The position numbers and the translations under genes were made by a program. The notes under the pieces are model-generated. The model made no database searches. It worked only from the letters and a program-made list of their open reading frames with translations, and was not told the DNA's origin. This document shows positions 15,852 to 24,688 of a stretch of 64,000 nucleotides of DNA, piece after piece. The stretch lies in NCBI RefSeq assembly GCF_049800775.1, contig NZ_JBNAFR010000001.1, positions 372,001 through 436,000 on the forward strand, read 5' to 3'. Origin of the DNA: Dinoroseobacter sp049800775. Lineage in GTDB: Bacteria > Pseudomonadota > Alphaproteobacteria > Rhodobacterales > Rhodobacteraceae. Every line of letters starts with the position of its first letter. The first letter of the stretch is position 1.

Positions 15852-16762
15852 CTGTCGAACGCGAACCCCGTTTCATCCGCCAGATAGGCCTCAAAGAACT
15901 CCGTGAAGGTCGCCACGAGCGGCGGGAGCGCTTCATAGGGCGGGTAGTAGAGCGAGAGCCACAAGGAGGGCAGATCCCAGTCCGGGAGGATGACATCGAC
16001 CTCCCCGCGCGCGACACCCTCGGCCACGTGAAATTCCGGCAGGACGGCGATCCCGAGGCCTTTGCGCGCCACCCGGTACAACAGATCGCCGTTGTTCGAA
16101 TGCAGCGACTGCCCGGCGGTCACCAGCCGTTTGGCGCCCGCTTTCTCGAAGCGCCAGACCTCTCGGTCCGCTGTGTCGCCGTAGGACAGGCAGATCTTCG
16201 GATCCAGATCCTCCGGCGTCTGCGGTCGGGGATAGCGGTCAAACAGGGAGGGTGCCGCCACGGCGCGCATCGGGATCTCGCACAGCTTGCGCCAGATCGT
16301 GGACTTGTCCGTCGGGGGCTCGGACACCCGGATCGACAGATCGCAGACCTCCGCCACGATATCCACCAGCCGGTCCGTGAGCCGGACATTCAGATCGATG
16401 TTCGGATAGGCCAGTTTGAAGCTGTCGATCAGCCCGGGCATGAGCCGCAGACCAAAGGCCATCGGCGCATTGATCGAGAGCCGGCCGCGATGGGGCTGCA
16501 TCTCGCGATCAAGGTCGCGTTTCACCTGATCGAAGGCCTCGAGAATGGGTTTGTAGCGCGCCGCGACCAGCGCCCCGGTGGAGGTCAGCGACACCTGCCG
16601 GGTCGTGCGCAGAAGAAGCTGTTGGCCGAACTCCTCCTCCAGCCTGGCGACGATCCGGGTGGCCGAGGCCGCCGTCATCCCAAGGGATTTCGCGGCGGCG
16701 GCAAATCCCTGGAGGCGCGCCACCTCGAGAAACACCCGAATGGGTTTGAGGTCCTGATGCAT
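15848..16762 (-). CDS. LysR-family transcriptional regulator
   Basis: 304 residues, normal length. N-terminal winged HTH (IRVFLEVARLQGFAAAAKSLGMTAASATRIVARLEEEFG) followed by the LysR substrate-binding domain (RGRLSINAPMAFGLRLMPGLIDSF, LSIRVSEPPTDKS). The form of the inducer domain resembles the CrgA/DsdC-like subgroup. It is divergent from the VOC-dioxygenase operon, with an AT-rich 110-nt gap carrying repeated ATAGTTT elements, so it most likely controls that operon in response to its substrate. Confidence 0.9.
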   Translation of the reverse strand: MHQDLKPIRVFLEVARLQGFAAAAKSLGMTAASATRIVARLEEEFGQQLLLRTTRQVSLTSTGALVAARYKPILEAFDQVKRDLDREMQPHRGRLSINAPMAFGLRLMPGLIDSFKLAYPNIDLNVRLTDRLVDIVAEVCDLSIRVSEPPTDKSTIWRKLCEIPMRAVAAPSLFDRYPRPQTPEDLDPKICLSYGDTADREVWRFEKAGAKRLVTAGQSLHSNNGDLLYRVARKGLGIAVLPEFHVAEGVARGEVDVILPDWDLPSLWLSLYYPPYEALPPLVATFTEFFEAYLADETGFAFDS

Positions 16763-16785
16763 CGTTATTAGTGATCCAAATCAGC

Positions 16786-16815
16786 ATAGTTTCTGAATTT
16801 TCATTGATATAGTTT
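16786..16815. promoter_or_regulatory. Direct repeats ATAGTTT in the LysR-dioxygenase divergent promoter
   Basis: ATAGTTT occurs at 16786-16792 and again at 16809-16815, 23 bp (about two helical turns) apart, in a conspicuously AT-rich gap between LysR (start 16762) and the dioxygenase operon (start 16873). This suits a LysR-type binding region. No full consensus can be derived from one copy of the promoter. Confidence 0.35.
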
Positions 16816-16872
16816 TTCTCAATCCAGCGTCTACCTCTGTCTCAACTGATGTCACAAGCTTTGAGGCGGACC

Positions 16873-17802
16873 ATGGAAAAACTGATCAAGGGGCTGCATC
16901 ACGTCACGTCGATGGCTGCGGATGCCCAGCAGAACAACGCGTTCTTCACGCAGACGCTCGGACTGCGACGGGTCAAGAAAACCGTGAATTTCGACGCGCC
17001 GGAGGTCTACCACCTGTATTACGGCGACGAGGTGGGCACGCCAGGCTCGGTCATGACCTATTTTCCCTTCGGCGCCATGCCCCGTGGCCGACGGGGGGCG
17101 GGCGAGGTCGGCGTCACTGAATTCGCCGTTCCGAACGGGGCGCTGTCGTTCTGGAAACCGCATCTGGCGGCGCAGGGCGTCACCGGCCTGTCGGACAGCA
17201 CATTTCTGGGCGAAGCCCGCCTGACCTTTGACGGGCCTGACGGGGACAGTTTCGCCCTCGTCGAGGCGGATCCCGATGGCCGGACCCCGTGGACGGGCGG
17301 GGCCCTGTCGGCAGAGACCGGCGTGCTGGGTTTTCACGGTGCGCGGTTCCGCCTGCGGGACACGGCTGCGACCGGCGAGCTTCTGTCCTTCATGGGATAC
17401 CAGAGAGAGGCCATTGAGGGTTCCGTGACCCGCTACCGGATCGACGGGGGCAACGCCGCGAGAACGATTGATCTCGAAGAGTTGCCCGACGCCCGGCACG
17501 CGACCCAGGGCGCCGGATCGGTCCATCACATCGCCTTCGCCGTCGAGGATCGCGCCGCGCAGCTCGAAATGCGCAAGGCCCTGATGGACACCGGCTATCA
17601 GGTCACGCCCGTGATCGACCGGGATTACTTCTGGGCGATCTATTTCCGGACGCCGGGTGGGATCCTGTTCGAGATCGCCACCAACGAGCCCGGCTTTGAT
17701 CGCGACGAGGACACCGCCCATCTCGGTCAAGCGTTGAAGCTGCCGGACCGCTACCAGCCCTACCGCGCGCAGATCGAGCGGACCCTGCCCGAGATCGCCT
17801 GA
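16873..17802 (+). CDS. VOC-superfamily ring-cleaving dioxygenase (MhqO-like)
   Basis: 309 residues from the ATG at 16873 with GAGGCGG upstream; an in-frame ATG at 16849 is less favoured. Two vicinal-oxygen-chelate modules: the first starts IKGLHHVTSMAADAQQNNAFF, the second contains GSVHHIAFAVED and ends GGILFEIATNEPGFD. The His in GLHHVT, His in VHHIAF and Glu in LFEIA match the 2-His-1-carboxylate metal site. Family members such as MhqO/MhqA act on hydroquinones and related aromatics. The next gene is an MhqD-like hydrolase, supporting quinone or hydroquinone detoxification, but the true substrate is unproven. Confidence 0.85.
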   Translation: MEKLIKGLHHVTSMAADAQQNNAFFTQTLGLRRVKKTVNFDAPEVYHLYYGDEVGTPGSVMTYFPFGAMPRGRRGAGEVGVTEFAVPNGALSFWKPHLAAQGVTGLSDSTFLGEARLTFDGPDGDSFALVEADPDGRTPWTGGALSAETGVLGFHGARFRLRDTAATGELLSFMGYQREAIEGSVTRYRIDGGNAARTIDLEELPDARHATQGAGSVHHIAFAVEDRAAQLEMRKALMDTGYQVTPVIDRDYFWAIYFRTPGGILFEIATNEPGFDRDEDTAHLGQALKLPDRYQPYRAQIERTLPEIA

Positions 17803-17808
17803 GGAGAC

Positions 17809-18441
17809 ATGCCCATGACCGACACCTCTTATACCGCATTGACCAAACCGCCTGCGCAGGGCGCGCCCCTCGTGCTCGCCCTGCACGGCACCGGCGGGGA
17901 CGAGCACCAGTTCTTCGCCCTCGCGCAGGACCTCGTGCCCGAGGGCGGCGTGATCTCGCCACGCGGTGATGTCTCCGAACGGGGGGCCGCCCGGTTCTTT
18001 CGGCGCAGCGGCGAAGGGGTCTATGACATGGCGGACCTGCGGCGCGCCACGGCGAAGATGATCGCCTATGTGGAAGACTGGAGATCCCGGTTCCCGAAGA
18101 GCCCGGTCTTCGCCTTCGGCTATTCGAACGGGGCCAATATCCTGGCCTCGGTGATGATGGCGCGGCCCGACCTGTTCGACCGGATCGGGCTTCTGCATCC
18201 GCTGATCCCATGGAAGCCGGGCCCGTCCGAGGGGCTGGACGGGCGCAGGATCCTCATCACCGCGGGGCGGAATGACCCCATTTGCCCCTGGCCCCTGAGC
18301 GAGGAACTGATCCGCTGGGCTGAGGCCCAGGGCGCCCATGTGGCAACCTCGATCCACGAGGGCGGGCATGAGCTGCGGCGCGAAGAGGTTCTGGCCCTCG
18401 CCGCCCTGTTCTCGGGCCACGCCCGGGAGGCCGCGGCATGA
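17809..18441 (+). CDS. Alpha/beta-hydrolase, phospholipase/carboxylesterase (MhqD-like)
   Basis: 210 residues; start 17809 follows GAGGAGA, 6 nt after the dioxygenase stop. Features: LVLALHGTGGDEHQF oxyanion region, nucleophile Ser in FGYSNGAN, Asp in ITAGRNDPICP and His in EGGHELRREE, a complete triad of the carboxylesterase/MhqD type. Cytoplasmic. Paired with the MhqO-like dioxygenase as in known quinone-responsive operons; it overlaps the XapX gene by 4 nt. Confidence 0.88.
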   Translation: MPMTDTSYTALTKPPAQGAPLVLALHGTGGDEHQFFALAQDLVPEGGVISPRGDVSERGAARFFRRSGEGVYDMADLRRATAKMIAYVEDWRSRFPKSPVFAFGYSNGANILASVMMARPDLFDRIGLLHPLIPWKPGPSEGLDGRRILITAGRNDPICPWPLSEELIRWAEAQGAHVATSIHEGGHELRREEVLALAALFSGHAREAAA

Positions 18442-18692
18442 GCTGGACCCCGTACCTGTTGTCCCTCGCTGTCGGCGTGGCGGTGGGCGGGCTCTATGGC
18501 CTGCTCGCGGTGCGCTCGCCCGCCCCGCCCATCATCGCGCTGCTCGGGCTTCTTGGGATGCTGGCGGGCGAGGCCGGCGTGCAATGGCTGAAAGGCCATT
18601 CGCAACCCGTCGCCGAGGCCCTGCACCTGAAGTCCTTCGCGGTCGGCGAGACCCGAGATACCCGCCCGAACCGCGAGCAACAGGACACCTGA
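18438..18692 (+). CDS. XapX-domain small membrane protein
   Basis: 84 residues. Two hydrophobic helices (YLLSLAVGVAVGGLYGLLAVR and IIALLGLLGMLAGE) linked by SPAPP form the XapX (DUF1427) module, followed by a short polar tail. Function of the family is not established; it often sits beside hydrolases and amidohydrolases. Start overlaps the preceding hydrolase stop (ATGA). Confidence 0.85.
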   Translation: MSWTPYLLSLAVGVAVGGLYGLLAVRSPAPPIIALLGLLGMLAGEAGVQWLKGHSQPVAEALHLKSFAVGETRDTRPNREQQDT

Positions 18693-18762
18693 GCCCGAGC
18701 CCACGCGCCTCGCAGATCAGCCGGGCGTGCATGCCCTTCCCCGACAGAGAAAGGAAAACCCT

Positions 18763-19452
18763 ATGTCGATCCTCGAAGTGCTGACACCGCAGAACAGTCA
18801 GCTGATCTTTATCGACCACCAGCCGCAGATGGCATTCGGCGTGCAATCCATCGACCGCCAGACCCTCAAGAACAACACGGTTGCGCTCGCGAAGGCCGGC
18901 AGGATCTTTGACATTCCGACCGTGATCACGACCGTCGAAACCGAAAGCTTTTCCGGTCATACCTATCCCGAACTTCTGGAGGTGCAGCCCGACGCGCCGC
19001 TGCTGGAACGCAGCTCGATGAATTCCTGGGATGACCAGAAGGTGCGCGATGCGCTGGCCGCGGGCGCGCGGGATGGGCGCAAGAAGATCGTCGTGTCCGG
19101 TCTGTGGACCGAAGTGTGCAACCTCACCTTCGCCCTGAGCTGCATGAACGACACCGATTACGAGATCTACATGGTCGCGGACGCATCCGGCGGCACCTCG
19201 GTCGATGCCCATAACTACGCCATGGACCGGATGGTGCAGGCAGGGGTGATCCCCGTCACATGGCAGCAGGTTCTGCTGGAGTGGCAGCGGGATTGGGCCC
19301 GCAAGGACAGCTATGATGCCGTGATCGGTCTGGTTCAGGAGCATTCCGGCGCCTACGGGATGGGCGTCGATTACGCCTACACCATGGTTCACAAGGCGCC
19401 CCGGCGCGGCACGCATATGGGGGAAACCCTCGCGCCCGTTCCCGCGACCTAG
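18763..19452 (+). CDS. Isochorismatase-family (YcaC-like) cysteine hydrolase
   Basis: 229 residues from the ATG at 18763, preceded by GAAAGGA. Catalytic triad positions are visible: Asp in LIFIDHQPQM, a Lys in the KKIVVSGLWTE strand region, and Cys in TEVCNLTFAL. Length and AMDRMVQAGVIPVTW match the YcaC subgroup rather than true isochorismatases. Likely hydrolyses an amide or ester generated in the operon's pathway; substrate unknown. Confidence 0.87.
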   Translation: MSILEVLTPQNSQLIFIDHQPQMAFGVQSIDRQTLKNNTVALAKAGRIFDIPTVITTVETESFSGHTYPELLEVQPDAPLLERSSMNSWDDQKVRDALAAGARDGRKKIVVSGLWTEVCNLTFALSCMNDTDYEIYMVADASGGTSVDAHNYAMDRMVQAGVIPVTWQQVLLEWQRDWARKDSYDAVIGLVQEHSGAYGMGVDYAYTMVHKAPRRGTHMGETLAPVPAT

Positions 19453-19517
19453 CGCCCTGTGCGCGGCGGGGTGCAGGGCCCCGCCGCTCCGATCCTGACC
19501 CGGACTGGAGGCCAGCC

Positions 19518-21377
19518 TTGACCGATCTCATCTTGCATAACGGGCGTCTGACGACGCTCGATCCCGAAACGCCCGACGCCACCGCGATCGCGATCCGGGA
19601 TGGCCGGATCGCCGCCGTCGGGCGGGATGCCGACATCATGAAACTGGCTGCGGACGGGACAACGGTGATCGATCTTGGCGGCAAAAGGGTCATTCCCGGC
19701 CTGAACGACAGCCACACCCACCTGATCCGCGGCGGGCTGAGCTATAACATGGAGCTGCGCTGGGAAAACGTGCCCTCGGTCGCGGATGCGCTGGCCATGC
19801 TGCGCAAGCAAGCGGACAACACGCCCGCGCCGCAATGGGTTCGCGTGGTCGGTGGCTGGTCCGAGTTTCAGTTCGCCGAGCGGCGGATGCCGACCCTGGA
19901 CGAGATCAACGCAGCCGCCCCGGAGACACCGGTCTTCATCCTGCATCTTTACGCGCGTGCCTTGCTGAACCGGGCCGCACTCAGGGCGCTGGGGATCGAC
20001 AAGGACACCCCCAACCCGCCCGGCGGCGAGATCGCGCGGGACGCAAACGGCCATCCCACGGGGATGCTGATCGCGCGGCCCTCGGCCCTGATCCTCTATT
20101 CGACACTGGCGCAGGGGCCGAAACTCCCGCTGGAGGACCAGATCAACTCCACCCGCCATTTCATGCGCGAGCTGAACCGGCTCGGGGTCACGTCGGTGAT
20201 CGATGCCGGGGGCGGCGGACAGAACTATCCAGAGGATTACGACGTGGTGCAAAAGCTCCATGACGAGGGGCAGCTCACCCTGCGCATTGCCTATAACCTC
20301 TTTGCACAAACCCCCGGGCAGGAGCTGACGGATTACGAAAAATGGGTCGCCATGACCGAGCCCGGCGCAGGCGATGACTGGCTGCGGATGAATGGCGCCG
20401 GGGAAAACCTTGCCTGGTCGGCAGCGGATTTCGAGAACTTTCTGGAGCCGCGCCCGGATCCGGCACCGGTCATGGAGGCGGAGCTTGAAAAGATCGTCGA
20501 GCTTCTGGCGACGCGTGAATGGCCCTTTCGGATCCATGCCACCTATGATGAGACCATCGACCGGTTCCTGACCGTGTTCGAGCGCGTGAACCAGAACCAG
20601 CCCTTCAAGACCCGCTTCATCATCGACCATGCCGAAACGATCTCGCCGCGCAATATCGCGCGCATCAAGGCGCTGGGCGGCGGGATCGCCACGCAGCACC
20701 GCATGGCCTTTCAGGGGGAGTATTTCGTGGATCGCTACGGTGCGCAGGCGGCGCGCGCCACGCCGCCGATGCGCGAGATGCTCGACGCCGGTTTGCCGGT
20801 CGGCGGGGGCACCGATGCCACCCGGGTGGCCAGTTATGATCCCTGGGTGGCCATGCACTGGCTCACCACGGGCAAGACCGTCGGGGGGCTGACCCTTTAC
20901 GGCGACGAGAACATGCTGACCCGGGAAGAGGCGCTGGCCATCTGGACCACCGGCTCCGCGTGGTTTTCCGGCGAGCAGGAGGTCAAGGGCAGCTTGCGGG
21001 CCGGGATGTATGCCGATCTTGCGGTTCTGTCTGCAGATCTGATGCAGGTCCCGGACGACCGGATCCGGTCGATCACCTCCGTGATGACGGTTGTCGGAGG
21101 GCGGATCGTCTTTGCGGAGGGCGAGTTTGCAGATCACAACCCGCCGCTTCCACCCGCAAGCCCCGACTGGTCCGCCAACGCCCTCTTCGCGAGCCCGGCG
21201 GAGCGCGATGTCCCCCTGGCACCGGCCAAGCTGAACATGCGCGCCTGCCATGACGGCTGCGCCTCGGGCTGCGGATTGCACGGGCACCAGCATGGCATCG
21301 CGTGGGCCTCCCCGATCCCCGTGCGGGACAAGGGCGCCTTCTGGGGGGCGCTGGGATGCTCCTGCTTTGCGGTCTGA
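19518..21377 (+). CDS. Long-chain amidohydrolase (YtcJ-like) with Cys/His-rich tail
   Basis: 619 residues. YtcJ-type metal-dependent amidohydrolase: MTDLILHNGRLTTLD start, DSHTHLIRGG metal site (His-x-His), RIHATYDETID, FIIDHAETISP and GGGTDATRVASYDPW for the remaining metal ligands and Asp. The barrel ends near residue 560; the last ~45 residues form an unusual tail with a CHDGCASGCGLHGHQH cluster and a terminal GCSCFAV, a possible extra metal site. The substrate is unknown; family members remove N-acyl or formyl groups from diverse amides. Confidence 0.85.
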   Translation: MTDLILHNGRLTTLDPETPDATAIAIRDGRIAAVGRDADIMKLAADGTTVIDLGGKRVIPGLNDSHTHLIRGGLSYNMELRWENVPSVADALAMLRKQADNTPAPQWVRVVGGWSEFQFAERRMPTLDEINAAAPETPVFILHLYARALLNRAALRALGIDKDTPNPPGGEIARDANGHPTGMLIARPSALILYSTLAQGPKLPLEDQINSTRHFMRELNRLGVTSVIDAGGGGQNYPEDYDVVQKLHDEGQLTLRIAYNLFAQTPGQELTDYEKWVAMTEPGAGDDWLRMNGAGENLAWSAADFENFLEPRPDPAPVMEAELEKIVELLATREWPFRIHATYDETIDRFLTVFERVNQNQPFKTRFIIDHAETISPRNIARIKALGGGIATQHRMAFQGEYFVDRYGAQAARATPPMREMLDAGLPVGGGTDATRVASYDPWVAMHWLTTGKTVGGLTLYGDENMLTREEALAIWTTGSAWFSGEQEVKGSLRAGMYADLAVLSADLMQVPDDRIRSITSVMTVVGGRIVFAEGEFADHNPPLPPASPDWSANALFASPAERDVPLAPAKLNMRACHDGCASGCGLHGHQHGIAWASPIPVRDKGAFWGALGCSCFAV

Positions 21378-21449
21378 GCCAACGCGGTCAGCCCTGAGCA
21401 ATCCCGGCACCTGCGCCCCATCCTCCCCGCTTCGAAGAAAGACACATCC

Positions 21450-21746
21450 ATGAGTGACCTGCACATCACCCGCAGCGATACAGACAGCAAGGCGCGGTAC
21501 CTTGCGACCATCGACGGTCTGGAGGGCGCGGGCGAACTCACCCTGTCGAAAGCCTCCGCGACCCTGATCGTGGTCGATCACACGGCGGTTCCCGACACGA
21601 TGCGCGGGCGGGGCGTTGCCAATGCCCTGGCCCGGGCGGTGATCGCGGATGCGCGCGCCGCCGGTCAGAAAATCGTCCCGCTATGCCCCTTCTTCAAGGC
21701 CTATGTCGCGCGCCACAGGGAGGACACTGCCGATGTCATCGCCTGA
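21450..21746 (+). CDS. Small GNAT-like acetyltransferase (NATD1/YjdJ type)
   Basis: 98 residues. The compact single-domain fold is recognisable from LIVVDHTAVPDTMRGRGVA (acetyl-CoA loop R-G-x-G-V-A), ALARAVIADARAAGQKIVPLCPFFKAYVARH, the signature of the NATD1 subfamily. Probably acetylates a small molecule or protein N-terminus. Overlaps the MFS gene by 14 nt. Confidence 0.87.
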   Translation: MSDLHITRSDTDSKARYLATIDGLEGAGELTLSKASATLIVVDHTAVPDTMRGRGVANALARAVIADARAAGQKIVPLCPFFKAYVARHREDTADVIA

Positions 21747-23310
21747 GACGCCTGGCGCCTTCACCCCGTTCAGGCACCGGGCCTTCGCGCTGCTCTGGAC
21801 CGCGACGCTGATCTCGAACATCGGCACCTGGATGCATGATGTGGGCGCGGGCTGGCTGATGACGACGCTCAATTCCAGCCCCTCGGTCGTCACGCTGGTG
21901 CAGGCGGCAACAACGCTGCCTGTTTTCCTCTTTGCGCTCTTCGCCGGCACGCTGGCGGACCGGCTCGACAAAAGACGGATGCTGATCCTCATCAATGTGG
22001 CAATGACGGTGGTGATCAGCCTTCTGACGTTGCTGGTCTGGCAAGAGGCGATGACGCCGCTTCTGCTGATCCTCTTCACCCTTGCGATTGGCACCGGGGC
22101 GGCCTTCATGGCCCCGGCCTGGCAGGCGGTCGTGCCGCAGCTTGTGCCGCGCGACACGCTCAAACCCGCGATCGCGCTGAACTCCATGGGGATCAATATC
22201 AGCCGCGCGATCGGACCCGCCCTGGCCGGGGTGCTGATCGCGGCGATTGGCCTTGCCGCGCCCTTTGCCCTGAACGCGCTGAGCCATCTGGTGATCATTC
22301 TGGCGCTCATCCTGTGGCGACCTGATGCGCCGACCCCGCGCAGGAAAGGCGGCTCGATCCCCGCCGAGATGGCCACGGGCCTGCGCCACGTGCGCCACAA
22401 CCCGGCGATGCTGGCGACCCTGATCCGGGCCCTGACCTTCTTCCTCTTCGCGTCGGCCTATTGGTCCCTCCTCCCGCTCATCGCCCGGCAGGCCGAGGGC
22501 GGCGGGTCCGCCCTTTATGGCAGCCTGATGGCCCTGATCGGGGCGGGCGCGGTCACCGGCGCGCTGGTGCTTCCCCGGCTGCAGGGCCGGTTCACCTCTG
22601 ACCGGACCGTGATGGGCGGAACCATTGGCACGGCGCTCGCGCTGATGACACTGGCCGCGGCGACAACGCCTGAGGCGCTGATGCTGGCCGCGTTTCTGGG
22701 CGGGCTGAGCTGGATCGCGGTTCTGACCTCGTTCAATGTCTCTGCCCAGATGGCCCTGCCCGATTGGGTCCGTGCGCGGGGTCTCGCGGTCTTTCTGATG
22801 GCATTTTTCGGCGCAATGGCCCTCGGCTCGGTCCTCTGGGGGCAGGTGGCAAGCCTCACCTCCGTTCCCGTTGCGCTTGGGATTGCAGCCCTCGGACTGA
22901 TCCTTGGTCTGCTGGTGACGCGGCGTTTCGAGGTTGGACAGGGCGAGGCGCTGGATCTGTCCGCCGCCGCGCTTTGGCCCGAGGCCCCTGCCCTTGCAGA
23001 TCCCGAAGCCCGGGACCGCCCCGCCCTGGTGACCGTTGAATACAGGATCGCCGCGCAGGACCGGGACGCGTTCACCACCGCGATCCGGGCGTTCTCGAAG
23101 GAGCGATACCGCGATGGCGCAACGCGCTGGCACCTGCACCAAAGCGTCGAAGAGCCCGAACTCTGGATCGAGAGCTTTCACCTGCCGAGTTGGGCGGAGC
23201 ATCTGGCGCAGCATGAGCGTGTGACCCAAACCGATGCCGACCTGCAGGCGCGCGTCACACGGTTCGATCAACGGGAAGGGGGGCCCGTGGTCAGGCACTT
23301 CGTCGCCTGA
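21733..23310 (+). CDS. MFS exporter with C-terminal monooxygenase-like (ABM) domain
   Basis: 525 residues from the ATG at 21733 with GGAGGA upstream. Twelve hydrophobic segments in residues 1-410 of the EntS/MFS_3 type (HRAFALLWTATLISNIGTWMHDVGAGWLM, AGTLADRLDKRRMLI). Residues about 430-525 are soluble and resemble an antibiotic-biosynthesis-monooxygenase (dimeric alpha/beta barrel) domain (VTVEYRIAAQDRDAFTTAI, WIESFHLPSWAEHLAQHERV), a known extension in this exporter group. Likely exports the toxic substrate or product of the operon. Last gene of the LysR-linked operon. Confidence 0.88.
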   Translation: MSSPETPGAFTPFRHRAFALLWTATLISNIGTWMHDVGAGWLMTTLNSSPSVVTLVQAATTLPVFLFALFAGTLADRLDKRRMLILINVAMTVVISLLTLLVWQEAMTPLLLILFTLAIGTGAAFMAPAWQAVVPQLVPRDTLKPAIALNSMGINISRAIGPALAGVLIAAIGLAAPFALNALSHLVIILALILWRPDAPTPRRKGGSIPAEMATGLRHVRHNPAMLATLIRALTFFLFASAYWSLLPLIARQAEGGGSALYGSLMALIGAGAVTGALVLPRLQGRFTSDRTVMGGTIGTALALMTLAAATTPEALMLAAFLGGLSWIAVLTSFNVSAQMALPDWVRARGLAVFLMAFFGAMALGSVLWGQVASLTSVPVALGIAALGLILGLLVTRRFEVGQGEALDLSAAALWPEAPALADPEARDRPALVTVEYRIAAQDRDAFTTAIRAFSKERYRDGATRWHLHQSVEEPELWIESFHLPSWAEHLAQHERVTQTDADLQARVTRFDQREGGPVVRHFVA

Positions 23311-23442
23311 CCCGCCGCAAGGGTCCGACCACAATTGGCCAACGCCCCCCTGCGGCTCGGCCAGAGAGACGCGCCGCGCGCCAAAAGGCACAGGCGGACC
23401 GGCCCAAGTGACCGGATCACGGGGCTCCGCGCAGGCCAGACC

Positions 23443-24279
23443 TCAGTGGACACGCGCCTGAAAGGACATCGCCGTGAGGGACACATGGGCCTCCAGAGGC
23501 GGACGGAGCTCGAAAGCCTTCGGGGCACGCGCGAAGTTCCATACTCTGAACAGGCACCACTCCCGACAACGTTTTTCGGCGACCGCCAACTCGTTGCGCG
23601 ACAGGTGAAACGGGGTCCGCTCCCACCCATTGGTGGTTTTCACCTCGATCAGGCGAGATCGACCATCCGGCGCAAAGCTTGCGATGTCATAGCCCGCGCC
23701 ATCGCCATCTTCTTTGGACACCCAACGCACCTTGCGGGCGAGATCCTCGCGCCCTGCGGATCGCAGAGTGCTCTGCTCATGGGCCAGAACGCGCGCCTCG
23801 CCCGCCTCCCCAAGTGCGCGGTTCCTGTCGTCGCGCGCGGCCACGTCGAACTTGCGCGCAATCTGCAGCATCTGCTCCAGCTCCTGCGGCGGCGGGTGGT
23901 TCGACACCGTGGGCGCGGGCCCGACCCAGAGAGGCGCAGCCTCCTGCAACCCTCCTGCCACCGCCCCGTTCCGCGTGGGATTGAGCCAGACCGGGTGCGC
24001 CGCCAGCCACCGCGCGACGGCGTCGACCAGCGTCATCTGGAAATTGAACGCGGGCTTGTATCCGGGAATCCAGTCCTCGCCGAGCCCTTTCAACACCGCA
24101 CTGATGTTCTGGTGCTTAAACTCGACCGATCCCTCCGAGCGATCATTGAGCCTCGGCAAAAGCGCACGACGATGCGCGGCCTTGTTATACGGGTGTCCCG
24201 CGATATCCTCGGCCAGCATCGCGAAGTAATCCGCAACGATCAGGTCATTCTCGCCATCTGTCCAGGGGCCGTTTGTCAT
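23443..24279 (-). CDS. DUF3883 / PD-(D/E)XK nuclease-like protein
   Basis: 278 residues. N-terminal half (ENDLIVADYFAML, HRRALLPRLNDRSEGSVEFKHQNISAVL) resembles a helical domain often joined to DUF3883. The C-terminal half is DUF3883: LGEAGEARVLAHE, then GYDIASFAPDGRSRLIEVKTT, where the Asp and the E-V-K match the PD-(D/E)XK nuclease core. Such domains are found in restriction-like and defence proteins, but a stand-alone copy may have other roles. It is isolated from neighbours and lies just downstream of tRNA-Ser, a common integration site, though no integrase or att repeat was found. Confidence 0.75.
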   Translation of the reverse strand: MTNGPWTDGENDLIVADYFAMLAEDIAGHPYNKAAHRRALLPRLNDRSEGSVEFKHQNISAVLKGLGEDWIPGYKPAFNFQMTLVDAVARWLAAHPVWLNPTRNGAVAGGLQEAAPLWVGPAPTVSNHPPPQELEQMLQIARKFDVAARDDRNRALGEAGEARVLAHEQSTLRSAGREDLARKVRWVSKEDGDGAGYDIASFAPDGRSRLIEVKTTNGWERTPFHLSRNELAVAEKRCREWCLFRVWNFARAPKAFELRPPLEAHVSLTAMSFQARVH

Positions 24280-24598
24280 GGGGCCAGGCTAGGCAGAGAC
24301 CGCAGAACTGTCACCAGAGGTTTTGCGCGCTGGAGCATCTCGTGGCGCGCCCCCCGCTGGGTGAAGCCCCGTCGCAACCGAGCAGAACCTGGGTTTATGA
24401 AACGGCAAGCCCAACTGGGTAGGGTTTGGAAAGCCGGCGCCTGCGCTTTCAACTGACCGCTTAGGCAACTCTCTGCGCGTGTGGCAGGTGGATCAGGCCG
24501 CCGATCCTCGCCGAGAAGCGCGTCAGAACGCGCAAGCGACGCCCCCTCTGACAAACAGGACCAAGCCCGGCCACAGAACCTTGGGATGCGAGGGAAAA
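24280..24598. other. Intergenic region between DUF3883 gene and tRNA-Ser
   Basis: 319 nt without a convincing gene. No repeat of the tRNA 3' end was seen on either side of the DUF3883 gene, and no obvious promoter or terminator stands out. Confidence 0.5.
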
Positions 24599-24688
24599 TG
24601 GCGGAGAGACAGGGATTCGAACCCTGGGAACGCTCTCACGCTCAACGGTTTTCAAGACCGCCGCATTCGACCACTCTGCCACCTCTCC
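24599..24688 (-). tRNA. tRNA-Ser (anticodon UGA)
   Basis: On the minus strand the sequence begins GGAGAGGTGGCAGAGTGG, has an anticodon loop CTTGAAA (anticodon UGA at 24652-24654), a long class II variable arm, GTTCGAATCCC in the T-loop region, and ends CTCTCCGCCA with the CCA encoded. The acceptor stem pairs GGAGAG with CTCTCC. The long variable arm and the anticodon both specify serine. Confidence 0.95.

Noticed and set aside
19449..21581. Long minus-strand open frame (about 710 codons) opposite the amidohydrolase
   Set aside because: No recognisable domain; the plus strand encodes a full amidohydrolase with metal-site motifs. A shadow of codon bias.
23311..24600. Complete integrative element at tRNA-Ser
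   Set aside because: No integrase and no repeat of the tRNA 3' end was found; only the DUF3883 gene position hints at a past insertion.
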